64,000 nucleotides of DNA, taken from G942493275 sp942493275 (GTDB taxonomy: Bacteria; Actinomycetota; Coriobacteriia; Anaerosomatales; PHET01). A model generated the notes under the pieces. It saw only the letters and a program-made list of their open reading frames with translations, searched no databases and was not told where the DNA came from. Both the position numbers and the translations under genes were made by a program. Below, in pieces: positions 8,939-17,945 of the stretch (positions within the stretch are counted from its first letter, which is position 1; every line of letters starts with the position of its first letter). The stretch spans positions 1,302,001 to 1,366,000 of the forward strand of contig OW818687.1 of NCBI GenBank assembly GCA_942493275.1, read 5' to 3'.

Positions 8939-10399
8939 ATGACTGATCACCCCCGCGAGGAGCTCCTCCTCGCTGATCGTCCCGAGAAGCCGGAAGAGGC
9001 GTGCGGCGTCTTTGGTGTGTACGCGCCCGGTGAAGACGTAGCCAGGCTCACGTACTTCGGACTTCACGCACTGCAGCACCGCGGCCAGGAGTCGGCGGGA
9101 ATCGCTGTGGGCGACCACGAGACCGTCACTGTCACCAAGAACCTCGGCCTGGTCTCCCGTGTCTTCCGCGAAAGCGACCTCGACTCGCTCACCGGCGACG
9201 TCGCCATCGGCCACACGCGCTACTCCACCACCGGCTCGTCGACGAGCTGGGAGAACGCCCAGCCGCACCTGTCGACCATCGGACGCCAGGTCATCGCGCT
9301 CGCCCACAACGGCAACCTCGTCAACACGACCGAGCTGCGCGACAAGCTCAAAGACGACGGCATCCGCTTCCGCTCGACCACCGACTCCGAGGTCATCGCG
9401 ACCCTCATCGGAGCGTTCACCCTCAAGCATCACCACATCCGCGAGGGCATCTGCCAGACCATGGAGCTCATCAGCGGCGCCTATGCCGTCGTGCTCATTA
9501 CTGAGGAAGCCGTCTATGCCTTCCGAGACCCCCACGGGGTACGCCCGCTGGTCCTCGGCAAGCTGTCGGACGACCGCGGCTGGGTGGTCGCGAGCGAGAC
9601 CTGCGCGCTCGACATCGTCGGCGCGGAGTTCGTTCGCGACGTCGAGCCTGGCGAGGCGCTGAAGATCTCGGCCAACGGTGTCGAGACGATGCAGGCCGTC
9701 CCCAAGCAGAAGTCCTCGCTGTGCATGTTTGAGTTCGTCTACTTCGCTCGCCCTGACAGCGAGATCCTTGACTGCACCCTCTACGAGGCGCGCCGCCGTA
9801 TGGGCGAGGCGCTCGCGCGCGAAGCGCCCGCCGACGCCGACTTCGTCATGGGCGTGCCGGACTCGGGCATCCCCGCCGCCACCGGCTTCGCTCACGAAAG
9901 CGGCCTGCCGTACGGTGAGGGGCTCGCCAAGAACCGCTATGTCGGGCGTACCTTCATCTCGCCGAGCCAGACGCTTCGCCAGCAGGGCATCCGCCTCAAG
10001 TTGAACCCGCTCAAGCACGCAATCAAGGGCAAGCGCCTGGTGGTCGTCGACGACTCGATCGTCCGCGGCAACACCACTCGCAAGCTCGTCCAGCTGCTGC
10101 GCGAATCGGGCGCTGCCGAGGTCCACATGCGCATCACCTCGCCCCCGGTGAAGTGGCCGTGCTTCTACGGCATCGATACCGACACGCAAGAGCAGCTCAT
10201 CGGCGCGACCAACACGGTCGAGGAGATCCGCGCCCATATCGGCGCTGACTCGCTCGCGTACCTGTCGCTCCCCGCGATGGTCGCCGCGACCGGCGCGAGC
10301 GCCGACGACTTCTGCCTCGCCTGCTTCGATGGCAACTACCCCATCGAGATTCCCGAGGCGATTCGCAAAGGCAAGATGGTGCTGGAGAGCTGCGGCTAA
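8939..10399 (+). CDS. purF: Amidophosphoribosyltransferase PurF
   Basis: This 486-residue enzyme makes phosphoribosylamine from PRPP and glutamine, the first committed purine step. A 21-residue propeptide precedes Cys22 in the EACGVFGV sequence; maturation would expose this cysteine as the Ntn-type glutaminase nucleophile. The PRPP-binding loop VVVDDSIVRGNTT is in the C-terminal half. Four cysteines (262, 408, 459, 462, the last two as CLAC) match the [4Fe-4S] ligands of the Bacillus-type enzyme, so this is the oxygen-sensitive iron-sulfur class. The following gene starts at the base after the stop codon. A hairpin terminator upstream shows that it has its own promoter. Confidence 0.97.
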   Translation: MTDHPREELLLADRPEKPEEACGVFGVYAPGEDVARLTYFGLHALQHRGQESAGIAVGDHETVTVTKNLGLVSRVFRESDLDSLTGDVAIGHTRYSTTGSSTSWENAQPHLSTIGRQVIALAHNGNLVNTTELRDKLKDDGIRFRSTTDSEVIATLIGAFTLKHHHIREGICQTMELISGAYAVVLITEEAVYAFRDPHGVRPLVLGKLSDDRGWVVASETCALDIVGAEFVRDVEPGEALKISANGVETMQAVPKQKSSLCMFEFVYFARPDSEILDCTLYEARRRMGEALAREAPADADFVMGVPDSGIPAATGFAHESGLPYGEGLAKNRYVGRTFISPSQTLRQQGIRLKLNPLKHAIKGKRLVVVDDSIVRGNTTRKLVQLLRESGAAEVHMRITSPPVKWPCFYGIDTDTQEQLIGATNTVEEIRAHIGADSLAYLSLPAMVAATGASADDFCLACFDGNYPIEIPEAIRKGKMVLESCG

Positions 10400-10825
10400 G
10401 TGAGCGACCTGCTCGCTGCGCTTGTCATCGGCGGATCTCTGGCGCTCGCATTCAACCCGCTCGTCGCCCTCGTTGGCTCGGTCGCCGCTGCCTGCATCCT
10501 GACCCGCCGAGGAGCTCGCCGAGCATTCGCCGGGTGGAGCGTACTCATCGCGGCATGGCTTGTCGGCGACGGGCTGCGCGTTCTCGCGCGGGCGCGCGAC
10601 CTCGTCGATGGCGCCGGCACCCTGCTTCCCGGTCCCGAGTGGACGTCATGGGTCGCGCTGGTTGTGTGGGGCGCCGGAGGCCTCGCGCTCGGCTACGTGG
10701 CGCCCGCGCTCGCCGGAGCTTTCGTCGGCCGCCGGGTCACCTGGGGTACCGGCTGGCTTGCCGCCGGTGCCACCGCCGTCGCGGTATCGCTTGCGCTGGC
10801 GACGATAGTCGCCGGACTCCGCTAG
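10400..10825 (+). CDS. Small integral membrane protein, function unknown
   Basis: The 141-residue product starts with GTG at the first base after the purF stop codon, so translation is probably coupled to purF. It is almost entirely hydrophobic, with about four membrane segments (roughly residues 5-33, 43-60, 82-105 and 115-140) and short arginine-rich loops. No family motif is recognised. Its placement behind purF is the only hint of function. Composition and length are consistent with a real coding region rather than a shadow frame. Confidence 0.65.
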   Translation: MSDLLAALVIGGSLALAFNPLVALVGSVAAACILTRRGARRAFAGWSVLIAAWLVGDGLRVLARARDLVDGAGTLLPGPEWTSWVALVVWGAGGLALGYVAPALAGAFVGRRVTWGTGWLAAGATAVAVSLALATIVAGLR

Positions 10826-10927
10826 AGACTCCTCAACAACGCCGAGAAGACCCACTCAGCCGTTTCCTGATGCCCCCAACTAGGCATCTTCGGCAAACGA
10901 CTCCTCAGAGGGCGACCGTCCGCAATG

Positions 10928-10947
10928 AATCAGGGAAAGACCTGATT
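10928..10947. promoter_or_regulatory. Inverted repeat upstream of the subtilisin gene
   Basis: AATCAGG (10928-10934) and CCTGATT (10941-10947) are perfect arms separated by six bases, in the 264-bp gap before the surface protease. It may be an operator. No known regulator is assigned. Confidence 0.3.
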
Positions 10948-10980
10948 TCTCGCGCCCTTGCTTCTCGGTACCTTCTTGTT

Positions 10981-11015
10981 GAGGCCCCCGCCGTCCCCGA
11001 TGCGGCTGGGGCCTC
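10981..11015 (+). terminator. Hairpin terminator after the purF operon
   Basis: GAGGCCCC (10981-10988) pairs with GGGGCCTC (11008-11015), and inner GCCG pairs with CGGC. CTTCAGT follows, so there is no strong T-tract. It lies 155 bases after the membrane-protein stop and 75 bases before the next gene. Confidence 0.5.
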
Positions 11016-11089
11016 CTTCAGTGCAGACCCATACCATGAGGCTTCCTCTCGGGGGTATCATCGGGCAAGCCAATTCTGAGGGGGGCGTT

Positions 11090-14000
11090 ATGAGGGCGTT
11101 CGCACACCGCATCCTGTCGGTCCTGCTCGTTTCATCGCTGGTCGTTCCGACCACCGCGATTGCGTCTGCGGGCGCGATGTCACCTCCCACAGCAGAGACG
11201 CGCCCTTACGCGCGATTCGAGAGCGCGGGTCCCGTCGGCTTCGCCCGCGCGGCTCTGGCATCCGACAGCGTGAACGTCAGGTGGCGTCCCGGCGTCTCGG
11301 CGGGCCAGGTCGCAGCTGCCGCTCGAAGCATGGGCTTCACGGTCGAGGGTCGGGGCGCGAGCGGATGGACGAAGGTCGAGACCCCGGCGGGTGTCTCGGC
11401 AGAGGTGCTTGCGACGAGCCTTCGACGGGCGGGCCTGGTCGAGAAGGCCACTCCGGCCAAGCCGCTCCAGCCAGCTGACCTCCCCATCCCCAACGACCCT
11501 CTCTACCCGACGCAGTGGGCGCTCGAGAACACCGGTCAGCCGGGCACGATGGGTCCGGGCACGGCCGATGCTGACATCGACGCACCGGAGGCGTGGCTGA
11601 CGACGACCGGCTCAAGCGACGTGGTCGTTGCGGTGGTCGACACAGGGATCAACTGGAATCACCCTGACCTCAAGTCCAACATCTGGACCAACCCGGGTGA
11701 GATTCCCGGGAACTTCGTGGACGACGACGGCAACGGTTACGAGGACGACGTCCACGGCTTCGATTTCTACAACTACGACGGCTCCGTGTTCGACGCCTAC
11801 GACGGCGATCAGCACGGCACCCACGTCGCGGGCACGATCGGCGCGAATACCAACGACGGCGCGGGCGTGGCGGGGGTCAACTGGAACGTCACCATCATGC
11901 CGGTCAAGTTCCTCGGCCCGTACGGTGGCGACGACTGGTCGGGCGCTGAGGCGATCTACTACGCGGTTGATAACGGCGCCGACGTCATCAACTGCTCGTG
12001 GGGCGGCTACGGCGAGAGCGAGATCCTTGAGGAGGCGATCGCCTACGCCAACGACAATGGGGTCCTCATCTGCGTGGCGGCCGGCAACGAGGGCTCAGAC
12101 GTCGACGCGGAGCCGTACTTCCCCGCGATGTCGGACAGCCCCAACGTCATCACCGTCGCGGCGACGGACCGTAACGACGAACTGGCGTACTTTTCGAACT
12201 ACGGAGCCACCACCGTCGACATCGCCGCCCCGGGAGACGAGATCGTCTCGACGCTCCCTTGGGAAGCCTCGGCGGTGCTGGTCAACATGCCGCCCTACAA
12301 GATCGCCTACCTCCCGTTCCAGGCCGAGAGTCTCGAGCCCGCCGTCCAGCGTGACGCGATAATCGCGCGTTCGGTGGCCGCTGTGGGTGGCGTGCCTGGC
12401 AGCACCAAGTTGCTCGTCGTGGACGACTCCGCGCCGGTGATGACCGAAGAGACTCCCGGGGATCGACTGAGCGTCTACACCGAGGCGCTTGCGGCCGCGG
12501 GGTACAGCGACGTCACCACGTGGAGCACCGAGGACGACGGAGCGCCGACCGCTGCCGCCATGCGCGGGCGGGTCGTCGTCTGGTTCACCGGCAAGACGTC
12601 GTGGGGCTGGTACCCGGACCCGATTCTGAGCGAAGCCGACATGGCAGCCATCGGATCGTATCTCGACAACGGTGGACGCCTTGTGATGGCATCGGGTGAG
12701 CTGGCGAGCGACGCCGAGTATTTCGAGAACAACCCCGAGTGGTACTGGCAGTACTTCCAGTGCTACCTCGTGGACCTGACCACGTGGTCGTCGCAGTTCC
12801 GTGGCAAGTCCGGAACCACATTCGAGGGTATCTCGGCCACGCTTCCTGAACGCTTCTCGATCTACGATGAGGTCGCTCGTGATTGGCCGACCGGCTCGGA
12901 CGCGATCGCCGTGATCGACGACTGGAGCACCACAACGCAGATGCAGGTCGGCGGCCATGGCACGCTCTCTGGCACGTCCATGGCAACACCTCACGTGAGC
13001 GGTGTCGCGGCGCTGCTGAAGGCGCAGTCTCCGAATGCGAACGTGAGCGAGCTCGTCGCGCGCCTGACCAGCTCTTCCGACCCCAAGCCATCGCTTGAGG
13101 GCGAAACCGTGTACGGCGGCCGTCTCAACGCCGCCAACGCATTTGGCGACTACGTCGGGCGCCCCCTCATCAGCGCGCCCAAGCCGGGCGACCGCTGGCA
13201 GGCCGGATCGACAGCGACGGTGCGCTGGACCCTGCCGACCGGCGCCGTCGCGGCCGCGGCGCACGAGGTCGAGTTCGGCGTGCCGGTGGAGTCGATGTCA
13301 GAGGACTTCGAGACCGGCGACCTCGGCGACGTGACCCTGTTCACCTCCGGGGACGCCACTCAGGACTGGGCGACGACCAGCGATGCCGAGTGGGTTCACG
13401 GGGGCGTGTACTCGGCGCGCAGCGGCACCGTTGGCGGCGGCACGGATCTCGGTGACGGCTGGGTCGAGGCGGCGTCCTCACAGATTCAGAAGACCATCAC
13501 GGTCCCGGATGGCGGCGCCACACTCACGTGGTGGTGGAAGTACACAGGCGGTTTCGACACCGTGGGCGAAGTGTGGGTCGACGACACGAGCGTCGCGTTC
13601 GCATGGGAGGACTCGGACTGGCAGCAAGCCTCGGTGGACCTGTCTGCCGGTGAGCACACTTTCTACGCATCGATGACGAACTTCTCGCTGACTGCGGCGC
13701 CATCTACCGCCGGCATCGCATTCGACGATATCCGGCTTGTCTCGCACAACTTCATCCCGGTCGCGACGGCTGCATCGGGCTCCGGCATGGCGACGTTCAC
13801 TGTGCCGCCGCTCGACACCGACGACGCCTGGCTACGTGTCAGGGGCACGGATGGCGCTCGGACTGGCGCGTGGGCGTACGTCAAGGGCATCGGTATCACC
13901 ACCGATTTGATCGCTCCGGCGGCTCCCGGCGCGTTCGCGGTCTCGCCGACCGCCGACGGCATGGCCGACGTCACCTGGATCAACCCTGTCGACGCCGACT

Positions 14001-16003
14001 TCGACTTCACGAGAGTGCTCTGGCGCACCGACAGGATGCCAACGGGCCCCAACGATCCCAACGCCACCGTGGCGTATGAGGGAACAGGCTCCGCGACTTC
14101 GGTGGGACCGTGGCGCAATGGCCGCATGGTCTACGCCGCAGCCTACTCGGCCGACCTGGGGGGCAACTGGTCGCCTGCAGCCACGGGCTCCGCGGTGATG
14201 GTCGACACGACGGCCCCCGAACCGGTCGAACTGCTCAATGGACAGCTCGAGGGCGAGGCCGTGTGGCTGAGCTGGATGTCGCCGGACGCCGGGACGTACG
14301 ACACCATCACGGTGCTGAGAAGGACCGACGCCACGCCGACGGTGAACGACCCCGCGGCGACCGTGGTCTTCCAAGACCGCGGCGCCGTCGCCCTGGACTT
14401 CGATCTCGGTGCTGCTGAGGCGGCGTACTACACCGTCTACGCGAGGGATGTCAGCGGCAACACGTCGGAGGTCCGCTCGATACGGATCGACCTCGATACG
14501 GCAGTACCCGAGGGCGCGATCGTGCTTGCGGGTGGCGCCGGCGTGGTGGCCAACCCGGAGGTCTCGGTCGCATGCAACGTGACCGGCGCGACCCAGATGC
14601 GACTCTTTGCCAACGGTGAGGTGGACGACGAGCAGCCGTGGGTGCCGTTCTCGGCGGCCGCGGCCGTGAGCCTGCTACCGATCGACGGCCTGCAATCGGT
14701 GCTCGGGCAGTTCCGGGACGCGAATGGGACGGTCGTCGAATTCACTGACGAGGTGTACGTCGACCTTCTGGCGCCCATGCCTCCGACGGCGGTCGACGCC
14801 GACAACTGGAACGGCGGCGTGAAGGTCGCGTGGCCGAAGCCGGACGACGAGACGGTTTCGACCTACCGGGTGTTCATGGCGACTAACTCGGAAGGCCCGT
14901 GGACCGCGGTGAACGGTGCGGGCTCCGCGTGCGCCGGCGGCGGATACTACGTCGGCGGCCTGCCGGCAGGGGTCAAGCGCTGGTTCGCGGTCTCGGCCGT
15001 CGACACGTGGGGCCGAGAGGGCGAGAAGTCGGCGCCCGCAAGTACCATCGTGGGCGAGGGGGTCGTTCGCGTGGCGGGCGCGAACCGCTACGCGACCTCG
15101 GTTGAGATCAGCAAGGCGCACTACACCACCGCCGGCACGGTCGTGATCGTCTCCGGTTCTGCGCCGGCCGACGCTCTGGGCGCCTCGGCGCTCGCCGGCT
15201 CGCTGAATGCACCAGTGCTGTCGACCGCAGTCGGCTCGCTTCCCGATGTCGTGGCCGCTGAGATCGACCGACTCGGCGCGACCAAGGCGGTCGTCATCGG
15301 CGGCGTGAACTCGGTATCGGCTGCGGTTGTGGCCCAGCTGGAGGCTGATGGCCTCGCCGTCGAGCGTCTCGCCGGGCGCAGCCGCTACGGCACCGCAGCT
15401 GCAGTCGCGTCGCGGGTCGTCGAGCTCGAAGGCGATGCGTGGGACGGTCGGGTGCTGCTCGCCAACGGCGAGGCGCTGACCGACGCGCTCGCGGCGGCTC
15501 CCTTCGCAGCGGCGTCGAAGACCCCGATTCTGCTGGCGACCGCGTCCGGGCTGCCGGCGGAGACGCTGCTGTTCCTTGACGACGCCGGCGCCGGCACCAC
15601 CGAGACGCTCGCTTTGGGCGGCATGAACGTGCTGCCTGAACCGGTCGTCACGCAGATGTCCTCCGCGTGGCGCCGACTGGGTGGCCGCAACCGCTATGAG
15701 ACCGCCGCGACGATCGCAGCGTTCTCGGTTGCGGAGGGCGACTGCTCCTGGGCGCTTGTCGGCGTCGCGAACGACCAGGCGTTCGCGGACTCGCTTGCGG
15801 CTGGCGCGGCTCTGGGCAGCGACGGCGGCGTGATGCTGCTGAGCTCGTCTGACGCAGTCCCTGCGGCCACGAGTGCTGCACTCACGATCCACGCGGCCTC
15901 CATCGGTCGTGCGGAGGTCTTCGGCGGCCTGAGTGTCTTCCCAGCGTCGGTTGTGGACGCGATCGAGGCGCTCGTGGATGCTCCGAGCGGTGACCTGCCC
16001 TAG
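11090..16003 (+). CDS. Secreted subtilisin-like (S8) protease with inserted domain, FN3 repeats and triple CWB2 anchor
   Basis: The 1637-residue protein starts at ATG 11090, directly after a GAGGGGGG ribosome site, and has a signal peptide (RILSVLLVSSLVVPTTAIASA). The S8 catalytic residues are present: Asp184 (AVVDTGINWNHPDL), His242 (QHGTHVAGT), oxyanion Asn333 (AAGNEGSD) and Ser630 (GTSMATPHVSG). Asn333 to Ser630 is about 300 residues, some 200 more than usual. The extra segment (KLLVVDDSA, a YTEALAAAGY helix, VVVWFTG, IGSYLDNGGRLVMASGE) reads like a Rossmann/GATase1-like domain. A jelly-roll-like segment (EDFETGDLGD...), several FN3-like repeats and three CWB2 repeats (15060-16000) follow. 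It is probably a wall-bound extracellular protease. Its closest functional analogues are large cell-envelope S8 proteases. Confidence 0.93.
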   Translation: MRAFAHRILSVLLVSSLVVPTTAIASAGAMSPPTAETRPYARFESAGPVGFARAALASDSVNVRWRPGVSAGQVAAAARSMGFTVEGRGASGWTKVETPAGVSAEVLATSLRRAGLVEKATPAKPLQPADLPIPNDPLYPTQWALENTGQPGTMGPGTADADIDAPEAWLTTTGSSDVVVAVVDTGINWNHPDLKSNIWTNPGEIPGNFVDDDGNGYEDDVHGFDFYNYDGSVFDAYDGDQHGTHVAGTIGANTNDGAGVAGVNWNVTIMPVKFLGPYGGDDWSGAEAIYYAVDNGADVINCSWGGYGESEILEEAIAYANDNGVLICVAAGNEGSDVDAEPYFPAMSDSPNVITVAATDRNDELAYFSNYGATTVDIAAPGDEIVSTLPWEASAVLVNMPPYKIAYLPFQAESLEPAVQRDAIIARSVAAVGGVPGSTKLLVVDDSAPVMTEETPGDRLSVYTEALAAAGYSDVTTWSTEDDGAPTAAAMRGRVVVWFTGKTSWGWYPDPILSEADMAAIGSYLDNGGRLVMASGELASDAEYFENNPEWYWQYFQCYLVDLTTWSSQFRGKSGTTFEGISATLPERFSIYDEVARDWPTGSDAIAVIDDWSTTTQMQVGGHGTLSGTSMATPHVSGVAALLKAQSPNANVSELVARLTSSSDPKPSLEGETVYGGRLNAANAFGDYVGRPLISAPKPGDRWQAGSTATVRWTLPTGAVAAAAHEVEFGVPVESMSEDFETGDLGDVTLFTSGDATQDWATTSDAEWVHGGVYSARSGTVGGGTDLGDGWVEAASSQIQKTITVPDGGATLTWWWKYTGGFDTVGEVWVDDTSVAFAWEDSDWQQASVDLSAGEHTFYASMTNFSLTAAPSTAGIAFDDIRLVSHNFIPVATAASGSGMATFTVPPLDTDDAWLRVRGTDGARTGAWAYVKGIGITTDLIAPAAPGAFAVSPTADGMADVTWINPVDADFDFTRVLWRTDRMPTGPNDPNATVAYEGTGSATSVGPWRNGRMVYAAAYSADLGGNWSPAATGSAVMVDTTAPEPVELLNGQLEGEAVWLSWMSPDAGTYDTITVLRRTDATPTVNDPAATVVFQDRGAVALDFDLGAAEAAYYTVYARDVSGNTSEVRSIRIDLDTAVPEGAIVLAGGAGVVANPEVSVACNVTGATQMRLFANGEVDDEQPWVPFSAAAAVSLLPIDGLQSVLGQFRDANGTVVEFTDEVYVDLLAPMPPTAVDADNWNGGVKVAWPKPDDETVSTYRVFMATNSEGPWTAVNGAGSACAGGGYYVGGLPAGVKRWFAVSAVDTWGREGEKSAPASTIVGEGVVRVAGANRYATSVEISKAHYTTAGTVVIVSGSAPADALGASALAGSLNAPVLSTAVGSLPDVVAAEIDRLGATKAVVIGGVNSVSAAVVAQLEADGLAVERLAGRSRYGTAAAVASRVVELEGDAWDGRVLLANGEALTDALAAAPFAAASKTPILLATASGLPAETLLFLDDAGAGTTETLALGGMNVLPEPVVTQMSSAWRRLGGRNRYETAATIAAFSVAEGDCSWALVGVANDQAFADSLAAGAALGSDGGVMLLSSSDAVPAATSAALTIHAASIGRAEVFGGLSVFPASVVDAIEALVDAPSGDLP

Positions 16004-16027
16004 GGGCGCACCACGCACGCTGACTGC

Positions 16028-16062
16028 TAGAATCGCAGGGCGGTCCCACACGGGGCCGCCCT
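16028..16062 (+). terminator. Hairpin after protease gene, overlapping the purM promoter region
   Basis: AGGGCGG-T-CCC pairs with GGG-G-CCGCCCT (16037-16062), a strong GC hairpin without a T-tract, 33 bases after the protease stop. A -10-like TAGAAT sits at 16028-16033, so the hairpin could instead form at the 5' end of the purM message. Terminator is the preferred reading. Confidence 0.5.
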
Positions 16063-16088
16063 GTAGCGTTCCCGAGCACGGAGCAGCC

Positions 16089-17144
16089 ATGAGCGACGAA
16101 ACCCGCCAGCCCATCACCTACCGCGACGCCGGAGTCGACACCGCCGAGGGTGCGCGCGCGGTCGACGCGATCCGCGCGTCGGTGCGCTCGACCTACCGGC
16201 CCGAGGTCATCGGCGACATCGGAGGGTTCGGCGGCCTGTTCTCGGCGGCCGCATTCAAGGAGATGGCCGATCCGGTCATGGTGTCGGGCACCGACGGCGT
16301 GGGCACCAAGCTCAAGCTCGCGCAGCTGCTCGAGAAGCACGACACCGTGGGCATCGACCTGGTGGCCATGTGCGCGAACGACATCCTCGTCGCCGGCGCC
16401 GAGCCGCTGTTCTTCCTCGACTACGTCGCCATCGGCAAGCTCGATTCGGCGCGCGTCGCAGCCATCGTCGAGGGAATCGCCGAGGGGTGTCGCCGCTCCG
16501 GCTGCGCGCTCATCGGCGGCGAGATGGCCGAGCACCCCGGCGTGATGGCCGACGACGACTACGACCTCTCAGGCTTCTGCGTCGGCGTGGTCGACCGCCC
16601 CAAGATGATCACCGGAGAGAAGGTCAAGCCGGGCGACGTCATTCTGGGCTTGGCGTCGAGCGGCGTGCACTCCAACGGCTTCTCGCTCGTGCGACGCGCC
16701 GTCGTCGACGGTCACGAGGCCGAGCTCATCCTCCCGCGCGTAGACCTCGAAGGCCGCACGCTCGGCGAGGCGCTGCTCGAGCCCACACGCCTGTACGTGA
16801 AGCCGATCCTCGAACTTCTGCGGTCCGGAGCCGACGTGCACGCGATGGCGCACATCACCGGCGGCGGCATCACCGAGAACCTCGACCGCGTGCTGCCCAC
16901 GGACTGCGACGCGCAGGTCGTGCGGGGCTCGTGGCCGGTACCTCGCGTCATCGAGACGGTCGTGGAGGCCGCCGGCCTGCCGGTGGACGAGGCGTACCGC
17001 ACCTTCAACATGGGCATCGGCTTCGCGGTCATCGCCGATCCCAAGGCCGCCCCCGCGATCGCCGTCGCTCTGCGCGCCTCGGGCGAGGCGGTCTTCGAGA
17101 TCGGCGAGATCGTCGAGGGCACGGGCGCGGTGACGTACCGGTGA
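16089..17144 (+). CDS. purM: Phosphoribosylformylglycinamidine cyclo-ligase PurM (AIR synthase)
   Basis: The 351-residue enzyme converts FGAM to AIR with ATP. ATG 16089 gives the normal family length; the open frame upstream only overlaps the protease gene. Diagnostic features are an ITYRDAGVD start, IGGFGGLFSA, the ATP/phosphate loop VSGTDGVGTKLKLAQ, MCANDILVAGAEPLFFLDY, GLASSGVHSNGFSLVR and HITGGGITENLDR. purN overlaps it by four bases (GTGA), so the two are translationally coupled and act in the same pathway. Confidence 0.97.
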   Translation: MSDETRQPITYRDAGVDTAEGARAVDAIRASVRSTYRPEVIGDIGGFGGLFSAAAFKEMADPVMVSGTDGVGTKLKLAQLLEKHDTVGIDLVAMCANDILVAGAEPLFFLDYVAIGKLDSARVAAIVEGIAEGCRRSGCALIGGEMAEHPGVMADDDYDLSGFCVGVVDRPKMITGEKVKPGDVILGLASSGVHSNGFSLVRRAVVDGHEAELILPRVDLEGRTLGEALLEPTRLYVKPILELLRSGADVHAMAHITGGGITENLDRVLPTDCDAQVVRGSWPVPRVIETVVEAAGLPVDEAYRTFNMGIGFAVIADPKAAPAIAVALRASGEAVFEIGEIVEGTGAVTYR

Positions 17145-17749
17145 GCACGCTCAAGATCGGCGTCCTCATCTCGGGATCGGGCTCGAACCTGCAGGCGATC
17201 ATTGATGCGATCGAGAGAGGCGCGCTCGACGCCGAGATCGCCGTCGTCATCTCAAGCCGCGAGGACGCCTACGGACTCACCCGCGCCGAGAACCACGGCG
17301 TGCCCGGCGTGTGGATCGACCGCAACGCGTTCGACGACGCATCAGCCTTCAACTCGGCCATCCGAGACGAACTTCAGGCGCACGGCGTCGAGCTCGTGGT
17401 GATGGCGGGCTACATGCGGCTTCTGGGCGTTGAGGTGCTTGACGCCTTCCCGATGAAGGTCGTGAACCTCCACCCTGCGCTGTTGCCGAGTTTCGCTGGC
17501 GCGCATGGCATCGCGGACGCCTTCGAGTATGGCGTGAAGGTCACCGGCATCACCGTCCACTTCGCCGATGAGGTCTTCGACCGCGGTCCCATCATCGCGC
17601 AGGCGACGGTGCCCGTTGCCGAGGATGACACGCTCGAATCACTCGAGGCGCGCATCCACGACGCCGAGCACCAGCTTCTGCCCGCTGCGCTGCAGCTCAT
17701 CGCGCAGGGTCGCGTCACCGTCGAGGGTCGCAAGGTCCGCATCTCCTGA
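17141..17749 (+). CDS. purN: Phosphoribosylglycinamide formyltransferase PurN
   Basis: The start is GTG 17141, overlapping the purM stop as GTGA, and gives a 202-residue protein. It transfers a formyl group from 10-formyl-THF to GAR. Family motifs are LISGSGSNLQAIIDA at the N terminus (phosphate loop), MAGYMRLLG, the catalytic segment VVNLHPALLPSF and VTGITVHFADEVFDRGPII, which carry the Asn, His and Asp of the active site. Length and motif order match bacterial PurN throughout. Confidence 0.97.
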   Translation: MSTLKIGVLISGSGSNLQAIIDAIERGALDAEIAVVISSREDAYGLTRAENHGVPGVWIDRNAFDDASAFNSAIRDELQAHGVELVVMAGYMRLLGVEVLDAFPMKVVNLHPALLPSFAGAHGIADAFEYGVKVTGITVHFADEVFDRGPIIAQATVPVAEDDTLESLEARIHDAEHQLLPAALQLIAQGRVTVEGRKVRIS

Positions 17750-17753
17750 CAGC

Positions 17754-17777
17754 TTCCTGCCGCTGCGCCGGCAGGAA
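17754..17777 (+). terminator. Hairpin terminator after purMN
   Basis: TTCCTGCC (17754-17761) pairs perfectly with GGCAGGAA (17770-17777), starting five bases after the purN stop. No T-tract follows. Confidence 0.55.
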
Positions 17778-17792
17778 CGCTATGCCACGGCA

Positions 17793-17861
17793 TAGGGAAA
17801 TTCCCGATGCCTGCTGTCGCCTAGTCGACTCAGCCGCCCCAAGATAGGGGTTTCCCCTGAT
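17793..17861 (+). promoter_or_regulatory. Two GGG/CCC palindromes upstream of the FG-GAP surface protein
   Basis: TAGGGAAATTCCCGAT (17793-17808) and TAGGGGTTTCCCCTGAT (17845-17861) are two similar palindromic boxes 85-150 bases before the start at 17946. A related box (TCAGGGTTTACCCCGAT) lies upstream of another exported-protein gene at 34687-34703. They look like repeated binding sites for one dimeric regulator. The regulator is not identified. Confidence 0.4.
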
Positions 17862-17945
17862 ACTCGCGCATTGGGCCATCCTTGAGACTCTCCTTAGGAT
17901 GCAGTCGCTCACGCGACCGCGACTCACGGGGAGAGGTGCAGAAAG

